A program made the translations under genes and the position numbers. Source: an uncultured Dehalococcoidia bacterium (GTDB lineage Bacteria; Chloroflexota; Dehalococcoidia; Tepidiformales; Tepidiformaceae). Taken from it: a stretch of 6,384 bases of DNA. The stretch is from NCBI GenBank assembly GCA_937864275.1, contig CALMIW010000153.1, positions 1 to 6,384 of the forward strand, written 5' to 3'. This document shows positions 1-5,424 of the stretch, one piece after another (positions within the stretch are counted from its first letter, which is position 1; the number at the start of each line of letters is the position of its first letter). Below the pieces are notes generated by a model, which saw only the letters and a list, made by a program, of their open reading frames with translations, was not told the DNA's origin and ran no database searches.

Positions 1-269
1 TCGATAACAAGCGCCTCGGTTCCGTAGCCGAAGTTGGCGACGCCTACTTCAGGGTCCACGTCCGCTGGCGCCGGGACTTCTGGCTCGCACGGAACCAGGT
101 CGCCTACGTCGACGATCGCTCCGTCGGGATGCTCTTCCGCGCCGACGAAGCCGAACTCTACCGGCTGGCGAAACCGTCTGAAGAAGACGCGTTCCGCCGT
201 TTCGAACGGACGCCAATGCCGGGCGACGGCGCCAGCGACGCCACCTCGCGGGGCCGCCCACCCCTGTAG
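1..269 (+). CDS. PRC-barrel-like domain protein, 3' part only
   Basis: The reading frame enters from the left edge (first full codon at base 3) and ends at TAG 267-269, giving 88 residues of a gene whose 5' end lies outside the window. The visible start, DNKRLGSVAEVGDAYFRV, followed by DFWLARNQVAYVDDRSVGMLF, has the alternating beta-strand pattern of PRC-barrel and related small barrel domains (G-x-V-x-E-V, then an aromatic strand, then a W-L-x-x-x-x-V strand and a closing V-x-L/M-x-F strand). The last 30 or so residues are charged and then low-complexity (Pro/Gly/Asp/Ser-rich), probably a disordered tail. In general PRC-barrel proteins include RimM-type RNA-processing factors and small stand-alone proteins of unknown role; nothing here separates these. 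The partner gene, if any, is upstream and not visible. The assignment is from strand pattern only. Confidence 0.6.
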   Translation, partial: DNKRLGSVAEVGDAYFRVHVRWRRDFWLARNQVAYVDDRSVGMLFRADEAELYRLAKPSEEDAFRRFERTPMPGDGASDATSRGRPPL

Positions 270-280
270 GCCCCCTCCGG

Positions 281-310
281 CCGCCCCTCATCGCCCCGGG
301 TGATGGGCGG
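281..310 (+). terminator. GC-rich hairpin, possible terminator of the PRC-like gene
   Basis: CCGCCC (281-286) pairs with GGGCGG (305-310). After one mismatch, 288-292 pairs with 299-303 (one G-U pair), leaving a 6-nt loop at 293-298. It begins 11 bases after the TAG stop. No U-run follows directly; the nearest is TTTT at 324-327, inside a second short inverted repeat (GTCAC 318-322 / GTGAC 329-333). That makes it an imperfect intrinsic terminator at best. The position between two plus-strand genes fits transcription termination. Confidence 0.35.
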
Positions 311-392
311 GCCGGCCGTCACCTTTTCGTGACAGCGGGCCAATACGGTGTAACAGGCGGGACGAGATGCCCGCCCACCGCAGGAGTTGGCC

Positions 393-653
393 GTGTACCT
401 CAACGCATCATTGTTCCTGGCTCAGCGCTTCTGGGTGTTCCACCCGGCGCTGGCACTCTTCTTCTACCTCGTCGCCGTCGCCGTCTGCGTCGGCATCCTT
501 ATGGCCGTGGCCAACGCCCGCGGCCGCTCGGGGCTGTGGTCGCTGTTCGGTCTCTGGCTCGTCCCGGGCCTCGTCATCGGCCTGCTCGTCCTCATCGCGC
601 TCCCATCGGCCAACAATCCGCCGGCAGCCCCCAGCGGCGGCGCACCCGCGTAA
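393..653 (+). CDS. Small membrane protein with two TM segments, unknown function
   Basis: This is an 86-residue protein. GTG 393 is chosen as start because AGGAG lies at 382-386 with a 6-nt spacer. A TTG at 387 is in frame but directly abuts that ribosome binding site, so it is unlikely. Two hydrophobic stretches, about residues 18-40 (ALALFFYLVAVAVCVGILMA) and 49-71 (WSLFGLWLVPGLVIGLLVLI), are joined by a short basic loop, NARGRSG. A Pro/Ala/Gly-rich tail follows (residues 72-86). The layout TM, then K/R-G-R-S-x-x-W, then TM ending in L-P, is common among small uncharacterised bacterial membrane proteins. There is no catalytic motif and no function can be assigned. The gene ends 16 bases before the convergent VOC gene. 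The basic loop between the segments suggests it lies on the cytoplasmic side. Confidence 0.72.
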   Translation: MYLNASLFLAQRFWVFHPALALFFYLVAVAVCVGILMAVANARGRSGLWSLFGLWLVPGLVIGLLVLIALPSANNPPAAPSGGAPA

Positions 654-669
654 CACGAAGCGCGGCGCC

Positions 670-1053
670 TCAAGTCAGGAAGAGGCAGAACGGGTGCCCG
701 GCAGGGTCCAGCATGACTCGCAGGTCGTCTCGCCCCTGGTACCCCGCGAGCTTTGCCCCGCAGGCGAGGGCAAACGCCGCGGCCGCCTCCAGGTCCTCGA
801 CCTTGATGTCGAGGTGGATCATCTTCCTCTGCGCCCCCGCTTCTTCCGGCCAGGTGGGCGGCATGTAGTCCGGGTAGGCCTGGAACGAGACTCCGGTGCC
901 GCCCGCCGGGTCGCGCATGAGGATGAAGTTATCGTCCTGCCAGGTGATCTCCCAGCCCAGGAACTTCCCGTAGAAGTCCGCCATCGCCCGGGCATCGCGG
1001 CAGTCCATGTTGACGGTGGCCAGGCGGAGGGCCGGGCGCTCCATGGGACTCAT
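670..1053 (-). CDS. VOC family (glyoxalase-like) protein
   Basis: A 127-residue single-module vicinal-oxygen-chelate protein. It shows the expected order of paired beta-alpha-beta-beta-beta units: an opening strand LRLATVNMDCRD (about residues 9-20), helix and turn ARAMADFYGKFLGWEI (21-36), a strand FILMRDPAGG, then the second unit beginning KMIHLDIKVEDLEAA (77-91) and closing with RVMLDPAGHPFCLFLT (112-127). That last block is very characteristic of glyoxalase-like (Glyoxalase_6 type) proteins. His80 in IHLD is at a usual metal-ligand position. Substrate cannot be read from sequence; members include lyases, dioxygenases, antibiotic-binding proteins and many unknowns. The start is ATG 1053-1051, overlapping the upstream stop as ATGA, with GGAGGG at 1060-1065 six bases away. 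An in-frame TTG six bases upstream lacks this spacing. It is the last gene of the asd operon and translationally coupled to the phosphatase. Confidence 0.86.
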   Translation of the reverse strand: MSPMERPALRLATVNMDCRDARAMADFYGKFLGWEITWQDDNFILMRDPAGGTGVSFQAYPDYMPPTWPEEAGAQRKMIHLDIKVEDLEAAAAFALACGAKLAGYQGRDDLRVMLDPAGHPFCLFLT

Positions 1054-1604
1054 TGCCAACCCTCCGGCAACCTCAGGATGTCAGCGCCGGTGCACCGGGT
1101 GCCCTCGAAGTGGAGGAGAACCCCCTCGCATCGTTCACAAGCCGGGCCCCAGTCATCGAAGTTTATGTCAGGAAGCAGGCCCACAACCCCGGCTTCGATC
1201 ACGCCGCCGTGCGAAACCACAAGCGCCCGCCCGCCCTCAGGCAGTTCCGCCGCAATCGAACGGAGAAGTCCGGCCTGCGCGCGGCACTCCCTGGCGGTGG
1301 CTCCCCCCAGGGCGAATCCTCGGGCAAATTCAGCACAACCCAGCGTCCAGTCGACTTCTGTCTGGAACTCGCCGCCAAAGAATGTGCCGAGGTGCGCCTC
1401 CTGCCGGTCGACGGCGTAGCCCATAGCTATCGCTGTCTCGAAGGCGCGCGGCATGTCGCTCGTCACCACCAGGTCGAACCGCCCCATCGTTTCGCCCACC
1501 CGCCGCGCGAGATCCACGCCATGCTGTGTCAGGTGATGGCCGGGCGGTTCCCGCCAGCTGTGGCGCCGATGTTCGATGTCGGGCATGGGCGGGAACGATA
1601 GCAC
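1050..1604 (-). CDS. Histidine phosphatase superfamily protein
   Basis: A protein of 184 residues if translated from GTG 1604, or 178 from ATG 1586. It shows the branch-type histidine phosphatase layout: EHRRHSWRE near the N-terminus (Arg14, His15 as the phospho-accepting His), LTQHGVDLARRVG helix, VVTSDMPRAFETAIAMG (45-62, Arg53 as second phosphate-binding Arg), and RALVVSHGGVIEAGV (126-140) holding the second catalytic His132. The classical RHG triad reads RHS here. The superfamily includes phosphoglycerate mutases, SixA-like protein phosphatases and small-metabolite phosphatases; this length fits a minimal phosphatase, and the substrate is unknown. GTG 1604 follows a weak ACGGGGAC and leaves a 16-bp gap to asd. 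ATG 1586 begins right at the first strand but has no purine-rich site, so the start is uncertain. It lies second in the asd operon and its TGA overlaps the VOC start. Confidence 0.85.
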   Translation of the reverse strand: MLSFPPMPDIEHRRHSWREPPGHHLTQHGVDLARRVGETMGRFDLVVTSDMPRAFETAIAMGYAVDRQEAHLGTFFGGEFQTEVDWTLGCAEFARGFALGGATARECRAQAGLLRSIAAELPEGGRALVVSHGGVIEAGVVGLLPDINFDDWGPACERCEGVLLHFEGTRCTGADILRLPEGWQ

Positions 1605-1620
1605 GTCCCCGTTGCCCGGC

Positions 1621-2643
1621 TCAGCGGCGGATCAGCCCCATCGCCGCGGCGGTCTCGATCACCTGCACCACGTTCGTCGCCGCGCCCTTGCGGATGCTGT
1701 CGGTCACCGTCCAGAACGTGATGCCGCCCGGCAGCGAGCTATCGCCGCGCAGCCGGCCGACGAGCACCTCGTCGGTCCCCGCGACGTCCATCGGCGTCGG
1801 ATAGCTCTCCTTCGCCGGGTCGTCGACAAGGCGGACGCCCTTCGCGGTTGCCATCAGCTCGCGCGCCTCGGCGGGGTTGATCGGCCGTTCGAACTCGGCC
1901 CAGACGTTCATGGAGTGGCCGAAGAACGTCGGGATCCGGACGCAGGTGGCGCTGATGGCGATGTCCGGCGCATGGAAGATCTTGCGCGTCTCGTTCGCCA
2001 TCTTGATCTCTTCCTTCGTGTAGCCGCCTTCATCGAAGAGGGCGATCTGGGGGACGGCGTTGAAGGCGATCTCGCGCTTCTGGGTGCCCGAAGGCTCGTG
2101 CCGCCCGGCCAGGGCCGCCTCGGTCTCCGCGCGCAGCCCATCGACTGCGGCCCCGCCGGCGCCCGCGACCGCCTGGTAGGTGCTCACCACGATCCGCCGC
2201 AACGGGTTCACGCGATGGATCGGCGCCAGCGCCATCACCATCGGGGTCGTCGTGCAGTTCGGCTGGCTGACAATGCCCTTGTGCCAGGAAAGGTCGTCGG
2301 CGTTGATCTCCGGGATCACCAGCGGCACCGCCGGGTCCATCCGGTAGGCGCTCGAGTCATCGAGCACGAAGCTGCCGTTGCGCTGCGCGATCGGCGCGTA
2401 CTGCTTCGATGCCGACCCGGAGGCCGACAGGAAGCCGATGTCGTCTTCGGGCGTGAAGCTCGCCTCGGTCGTCTCTTCGACCGTGATTTTCTGGCCGCCG
2501 AACTCGACGACCGTGCCGGCCGAGCGGGCCGTTGCGAGCAGGCGGAGGCGCTTCACCGGGGTCTTGCGCGTCTCGAGCAGTTTCAGGAACTCGCGGCCAA
2601 CGATGCCGGCGCCACCGACCACGGTGATGTTATAGGCGTCCAC
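1621..2643 (-). CDS. asd: Aspartate-semialdehyde dehydrogenase
   Basis: NADP-dependent reductive dephosphorylation of L-aspartyl-4-phosphate to aspartate semialdehyde, the branch point for lysine/diaminopimelate, threonine and methionine synthesis, in the cytoplasm. The 340 residues match the usual 330-370. Visible family features from this start: Rossmann GGAGIVGREFLKLLE (about 10-24), FLSASGSASKQYAP, DDSSAYRMDPAVPLVIPEIN, active-site Cys130 in SQPNCTTTPM, STYQAVAGAG (154-163), GYTKEEIKMANETRKI, and substrate-binding Arg236 plus general-base His243 in RIPTFFGHS. The end has PTPMDVAGTDEVLVGR and SIRKGAATNVVQ. GTG 2643 is preferred because GGAG at 2652-2655 lies 8 nt upstream; GTG 2652 is in frame but overlaps that site. 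It is the first gene of a minus-strand operon with the phosphatase 16 bp downstream. No lysC or dapA is visible nearby. Confidence 0.96.
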   Translation of the reverse strand: MDAYNITVVGGAGIVGREFLKLLETRKTPVKRLRLLATARSAGTVVEFGGQKITVEETTEASFTPEDDIGFLSASGSASKQYAPIAQRNGSFVLDDSSAYRMDPAVPLVIPEINADDLSWHKGIVSQPNCTTTPMVMALAPIHRVNPLRRIVVSTYQAVAGAGGAAVDGLRAETEAALAGRHEPSGTQKREIAFNAVPQIALFDEGGYTKEEIKMANETRKIFHAPDIAISATCVRIPTFFGHSMNVWAEFERPINPAEARELMATAKGVRLVDDPAKESYPTPMDVAGTDEVLVGRLRGDSSLPGGITFWTVTDSIRKGAATNVVQVIETAAAMGLIRR

Positions 2644-2674
2644 AGGGCGCACTCCGGGGGAAAGGGTAACGGTT

Positions 2675-2704
2675 ATGGTAGCCCGCCCGCGGCCTTTGGG
2701 TCAC
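2675..2704 (-). promoter_or_regulatory. Candidate promoter for the asd operon
   Basis: On the minus strand GTGACC (2704-2699) is followed after 18 bp by TACCAT (2680-2675). Each matches 4 of 6 consensus positions of a housekeeping sigma factor. The predicted transcription start would lie near 2668, about 25 nt before the GTG start and ahead of the GGAG site. The position is right, but the match is modest in such GC-rich DNA. Confidence 0.3.
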
Positions 2705-2793
2705 TCGCGCCTGCCTTCGCGGCCACCGATCTCGGCACCTTCGTGCGATCCCGCGCCGTCCGCCGCCTGCCATGCTCACAACGGAGGAATGTC

Positions 2794-3261
2794 ATGGAAC
2801 GCGGAATCAACGTGGTTGAACTGGAAGCCGTGCACGGCATGGGGGTCCGGAAGACGCTCCCGGTCTCCGGCTTGCCCGAATTCTTCGGCAGCGCCTTCGG
2901 CCGCATCGCCGAATTCATCGAACGCGAGGGCGGCAAGGTCGCCGGCATGCCCTGCGCGGTGTACTACAGCGTCTCGGAGCCGGCCGTCGATGTGGAGGCG
3001 GTCATGCCCGCCGTCTTCGACGTCCTGGAGAACCTCCCGGCCGAGGGCGACGTCATCCCCGTCGACCTGCCCGGCGGCCCAGCCGTCGAGTACGTCTACT
3101 TCGGCCCCTACGACGCGATGGCTCCCATCTACGCGGAAATCGAAGCGTGGCTGAAAGCCAACGGCAAAGAGACCGCGGGCCCGCCGCGCGAGGTCTACTT
3201 CTCCGAGCCCGCCGGCGACCCTTCCACCTGGGAGACACACGTCATCTGGCCGTTCAGGTAG
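2794..3261 (+). CDS. GyrI-like / effector-binding domain protein
   Basis: A 155-residue stand-alone GyrI-like small-molecule-binding domain (SOUL/BRE-type fold of AraC and MerR effector domains). Supporting features: N-terminal strand MERGINVVELEAVHGMGVRK, helix PEFFGSAFGRIAEFIERE (28-45), strand MPCAVYYS (52-59), the D-V-E-A-V-M-P region, a second repeat with VEYVYFGPYDAMAPIYAEIEAWLKANGK (98-125), and the closing strands PREVYFSEP and the WETHVIWPF end. No DNA-binding domain is attached, so it probably binds or sequesters a ligand, or acts like the stand-alone GyrI proteins; the ligand is unknown. ATG 2794 has a strong GGAGGA at 2783-2788, 5 nt away. The Glu usually seen near the C-terminal strand (T-E-V-x-W-P) is His149 here, with Glu147 close by. 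The gene diverges from asd and converges on the ABC permease with only 4 bp between stops. Confidence 0.85.
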   Translation: MERGINVVELEAVHGMGVRKTLPVSGLPEFFGSAFGRIAEFIEREGGKVAGMPCAVYYSVSEPAVDVEAVMPAVFDVLENLPAEGDVIPVDLPGGPAVEYVYFGPYDAMAPIYAEIEAWLKANGKETAGPPREVYFSEPAGDPSTWETHVIWPFR

Positions 3262-3265
3262 CGCC

Positions 3266-4003
3266 TCAGGGCGTCCGCCGTCGCAGCGTCGCCGCTCCCA
3301 GCGCCAGCGCCACCAGCGAGGCCCCGAGCAGCACGCCTGTGTCCACAGCCACCCGCCCCGCGAAGTCCTCGCCGCGGGCCACCCGGCTGAGCGCGTCGTA
3401 GGCGTAGGTCATCGGCAGCACGTTGGAAAGCGCTTCCAGCGGCCCGGCCATCGATTCGCGCGGCGCGAGCAGGCCACAGAGCAGGAACTGCGGCAGCAAC
3501 AGCGCCGGCATGAACTGCACCGCCTGGAACTCCGACCGCGCGAACGCGCTCACCAGCAGGCCCATCGCCATGCCCAGCACCGCGTTCAGCACCGCCAGGC
3601 CGATCACCGCGATTGCCGGGCCCTCCGTTTCGAGGCCAAGCAGCCCGAAGGCGACCAGCGACACGATCCCGGCCTGCACCACCGCGATACTCCCGAACGC
3701 CAGCGCGTACCCCAGGAGCAGGTCCATCTTCGCCAGCGGCGTCGTCAACAGCCGCTCGAGCGTGCCCGTCGTGCGCTCCCGCAGCATCGTGATCGACGTC
3801 ACCAGGAACATCGATGTCAGCGGAAAGATGCCGAGCAGCGGCACCCCCACCCGCTGGAAGATCCGGTCCTGGTCCAGGTACACCCACTTCACGATCGCCA
3901 CCAGGAACACCGGCACCACCAGCAACAGCGCGATCGTGCGCGGGTCGTTCCGCAGTTGTCCGGTCACCCGCAGGGCGGTTGCATAGGTCAGTCTCGGGTC
4001 CAT
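3266..4003 (-). CDS. ABC-2 type transporter permease
   Basis: A 245-residue integral membrane subunit of an ABC exporter of the ABC-2 (DrrB/NatB/YadH-like) type. Six hydrophobic segments are visible at about residues 22-41, 52-73, 97-120, 129-153, 163-180 and 219-241, the standard topology. Family hallmarks are the coupling-helix region LRERTTGTLERLLTTPL (74-90), and the loop between the fifth and sixth segments with LLAPRESM and LPMTYAYDALSRV (196-208). Such permeases pair with one separate ATPase and export drugs, lipids or polysaccharides, or exclude ions; the substrate is not readable. ATG 4003 overlaps the ATPase stop as TGATG, with GAGG at 4011-4014 seven bases upstream, so it should be translated by coupling. 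It is the last gene of the tetR operon. Confidence 0.94.
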   Translation of the reverse strand: MDPRLTYATALRVTGQLRNDPRTIALLLVVPVFLVAIVKWVYLDQDRIFQRVGVPLLGIFPLTSMFLVTSITMLRERTTGTLERLLTTPLAKMDLLLGYALAFGSIAVVQAGIVSLVAFGLLGLETEGPAIAVIGLAVLNAVLGMAMGLLVSAFARSEFQAVQFMPALLLPQFLLCGLLAPRESMAGPLEALSNVLPMTYAYDALSRVARGEDFAGRVAVDTGVLLGASLVALALGAATLRRRTP

Positions 4004-4722
4004 CAGGCATCCTCGTTCCGGCGGACCAGTTGCAGGAACGCCTTTTCCACGTCAGCCGCGCCGGTCGTTGCCAGCAGTTCCGGGAGCGTGCTGTGCGAAA
4101 GCACCACGCCGTCCCGCATCAGCACCAGTTCGTCGCAGCGCTCGGCCTCGTCCATCACATGGCTCGAAACGAGCAGCGTCGCGCCGGCGTCGGCCAGCTG
4201 CCGGAACGTCCCCCAGAGCTCTGCGCGCAGGACCGGGTCCAGCCCGACGGTCGGCTCGTCGAGCACCAGCACTTCCGGGTTCGCCAGCAGCGCGGTCGCG
4301 AGGGACACCCGCGCCCGCTGCCCGCCGCTCAAGTTACGCACCAGCCGGTCCGAGTGTTCGCCCAGGCCCACGGTTGCGATCGCATCGGCCACGCGCGCCG
4401 GCGGTGCTCCGTACAACCGCTGGAAGTAGCGGAGGTTTGCCTCGATCGAGATGTCGTCATAGACCGAAGGCGCCTGGGTGACGTACCCGACGCGCGAGCG
4501 CAACTCCTTCCCACCGGCCGGGTGACCGAGCACCGTGACTCGCCCGTCGGACACCACCTGGACGCCGACAATCGCGCGCATCAGGGTCGTCTTGCCGCAG
4601 CCGCTCGGACCCAACAGGCCGGTGATCCTGCCGCGCGGGATCGCGAGTGTCAGGTCGCGCAGCACTTCGTTCCCACCCCGGAACACCCGGAGCCCTTCAA
4701 CAACGATGGCGGCTTCGTTCAT
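4003..4722 (-). CDS. ABC transporter ATP-binding protein
   Basis: A 239-residue nucleotide-binding subunit powering the permease encoded next. All ABC motifs are intact: Walker A GPSGCGKTT (38-46), Q-loop Gln83 in VGYVTQAPSVYDD, signature LSGGQRARVSLA (131-142), Walker B VLVLDEP (151-157) with catalytic Glu156, D-loop GLDP (160-163) and switch His188 in SSHVMDEAERC. QAPSVYDDISIEANLRYFQRL resembles the DrrA/NatA/CcmA class of exporter ATPases. ATG 4722 is chosen: AAGGAGG lies at 4729-4735 with a 6-nt spacer, and the protein then begins just before the first strand. The frame stays open upstream to about 5031, but that part lies over tetR and looks non-coding. ATG overlaps the tetR TGA as ATGA. 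Confidence 0.95.
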   Translation of the reverse strand: MNEAAIVVEGLRVFRGGNEVLRDLTLAIPRGRITGLLGPSGCGKTTLMRAIVGVQVVSDGRVTVLGHPAGGKELRSRVGYVTQAPSVYDDISIEANLRYFQRLYGAPPARVADAIATVGLGEHSDRLVRNLSGGQRARVSLATALLANPEVLVLDEPTVGLDPVLRAELWGTFRQLADAGATLLVSSHVMDEAERCDELVLMRDGVVLSHSTLPELLATTGAADVEKAFLQLVRRNEDA

Positions 4723-5336
4723 GCCGTTCCTCCTTCGAAAAGCGGTCCGTTGATGTACCGCTGCAGGGTTGGGCCGATGGCGGCGGCCAGTTCTGCGGGC
4801 GTGGCCTCGGCCGCGCCGCGCGCCCGGACCATGTAGCGGGCCATGGCCACCCCGATGAGCTGCGAGCTGATGAGCGACGCTCTCAGCGCCGGGCGGTCGG
4901 CGCCGAGCTCGTTCAGGGAGCGTTCGACGCCGGCAAGCAGCCCCTCGCGGAGCATCATCGCCGCGGACTCTTCCGAGACGGCCGAACGCACCAGGCCCAG
5001 GAGCGTTCGACGCTGCGCGCTGGACTCCCACGCCTCGAGGAACGTCCGCGCGATCGCCGTCCCGGCTGCTGCGGGGTCCGTCGCCAGCGCCGCCGAGAGC
5101 ACGGCGGCAGGCTCGAACGGCGGACGCATCGCCTCCGCGAAAAGCCCCTCCTTGTTGCCGAAGAAGTGCATCACCAGTGCCGGGTCCACACCGGCAGCCT
5201 GCGCGATGCCCCGGATCGTCGCGGCCCGGTATCCCGATGCCACGAACGCTTCGCGCGCCGCTTCAAGGATCGCCTCGCGTGTCGCCGGCGCGCCGGGGCG
5301 GCGTCCTGGCCTCCGCTCTGTCGTAGAATTCACCAT
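4719..5336 (-). CDS. TetR/AcrR family transcriptional regulator
   Basis: A 205-residue one-component repressor. The N-terminal helix-turn-helix covers about residues 18-66: TREAILEAAREAFVASGY, then TIRGIAQAAGVDPALVMHFF and GNKEGLFAEAM, a textbook TetR pattern with the recognition helix near 51-60. The rest is an all-alpha, alanine-rich ligand-binding and dimerisation domain ending in LQRYINGPLF. A basic tail (ERRPGRRPG) precedes the HTH. The effector is unknown; a substrate of the adjacent exporter is the natural guess. Start ATG 5336 (or GTG 5333 right after it) is favoured because the conserved HTH begins only 18 residues later. The frame continues to 5444 but would cover the promoter, operator and the divergent gene's leader. 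There is no ribosome binding site before ATG, and a -10 ends 7 nt upstream, implying a leaderless mRNA. First gene of the tetR-ABC operon, likely self-repressed through the palindrome over its start. Confidence 0.93.
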   Translation of the reverse strand: MVNSTTERRPGRRPGAPATREAILEAAREAFVASGYRAATIRGIAQAAGVDPALVMHFFGNKEGLFAEAMRPPFEPAAVLSAALATDPAAAGTAIARTFLEAWESSAQRRTLLGLVRSAVSEESAAMMLREGLLAGVERSLNELGADRPALRASLISSQLIGVAMARYMVRARGAAEATPAELAAAIGPTLQRYINGPLFEGGTA

Positions 5337-5350
5337 GTGGTGAATTCTAC
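5323..5350. promoter_or_regulatory. Perfect palindrome, probable TetR operator
   Basis: GTAGAATTCACCA (5323-5335), a 2-bp centre TG, then TGGTGAATTCTAC (5338-5350): a 13-bp inverted repeat with no mismatch, AT-richer than its surroundings. Size and symmetry fit a TetR-dimer operator. It contains the tetR start codon (5336-5334, minus strand) and the -10 hexamer TAGAAT (5349-5344), so a bound dimer would block RNA polymerase. It lies 74 bp before the divergent crotonase start and could affect that gene too. No second copy was seen in the window. Confidence 0.8.
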
Positions 5351-5373
5351 AGTCGTTGAATATCGCCCGTCCA
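5344..5373 (-). promoter_or_regulatory. Candidate promoter of the tetR-ABC operon
   Basis: On the minus strand TGGACG (5373-5368, 4/6 matches to TTGACA) is followed after 18 bp by TAGAAT (5349-5344, 5/6 matches to TATAAT). The expected transcription start is at about 5337, one base from the ATG at 5336. The transcript would therefore have essentially no leader, in agreement with the missing ribosome binding site. The -10 lies inside the operator palindrome. Confidence 0.55.
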
Positions 5374-5424
5374 GCGAGGATGAGTAAACTGCGCACACTT
5401 CCACCGACGCACCGGAGCACTGCC

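Noticed and set aside
367..1419. Plus-strand frame of 350 codons across the small membrane gene, VOC and phosphatase genes
   Set aside because: It crosses several better supported genes on both strands and has biased, motif-free translation.
1576..2793. Long open plus-strand frame running opposite asd and into the GyrI-like gene (561 codons in total)
   Set aside because: The part before 2794 lies opposite asd, reads as Arg/His/Asp/Gly-rich low-complexity protein and resembles no family. It is the usual antisense shadow of a GC-rich gene. Only the segment from ATG 2794 is real.
3262..3273. Small hairpin CGCC-TCAG-GGCG between the convergent stops of the GyrI-like and permease genes
   Set aside because: Only four pairs, part of it within coding sequence and no U-run, so there is no real support for a bidirectional terminator.
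3195..4010. Minus-strand frame of 271 codons over the ABC permease
   Set aside because: It lies in a different frame from the permease and is Gly/Ala/Arg-rich with no membrane segments, while the overlapping frame gives a clear six-segment ABC-2 permease.
4723..5031. N-terminal extension of the ABC ATPase frame
   Set aside because: It overlaps tetR in another frame, is Arg/Gly/Ala-rich and has no family match. The ATPase has a strong ribosome site for ATG 4722.
5356..5390. Promoter for the crotonase gene (TTGAAT 5356-5361 with TAAACT 5385-5390)
   Set aside because: The spacer would be 23 bp, too long for a normal promoter, and no better -10 lies at 16-19 bp. Some promoter must exist in 5337-5424 or upstream, but I cannot place it.
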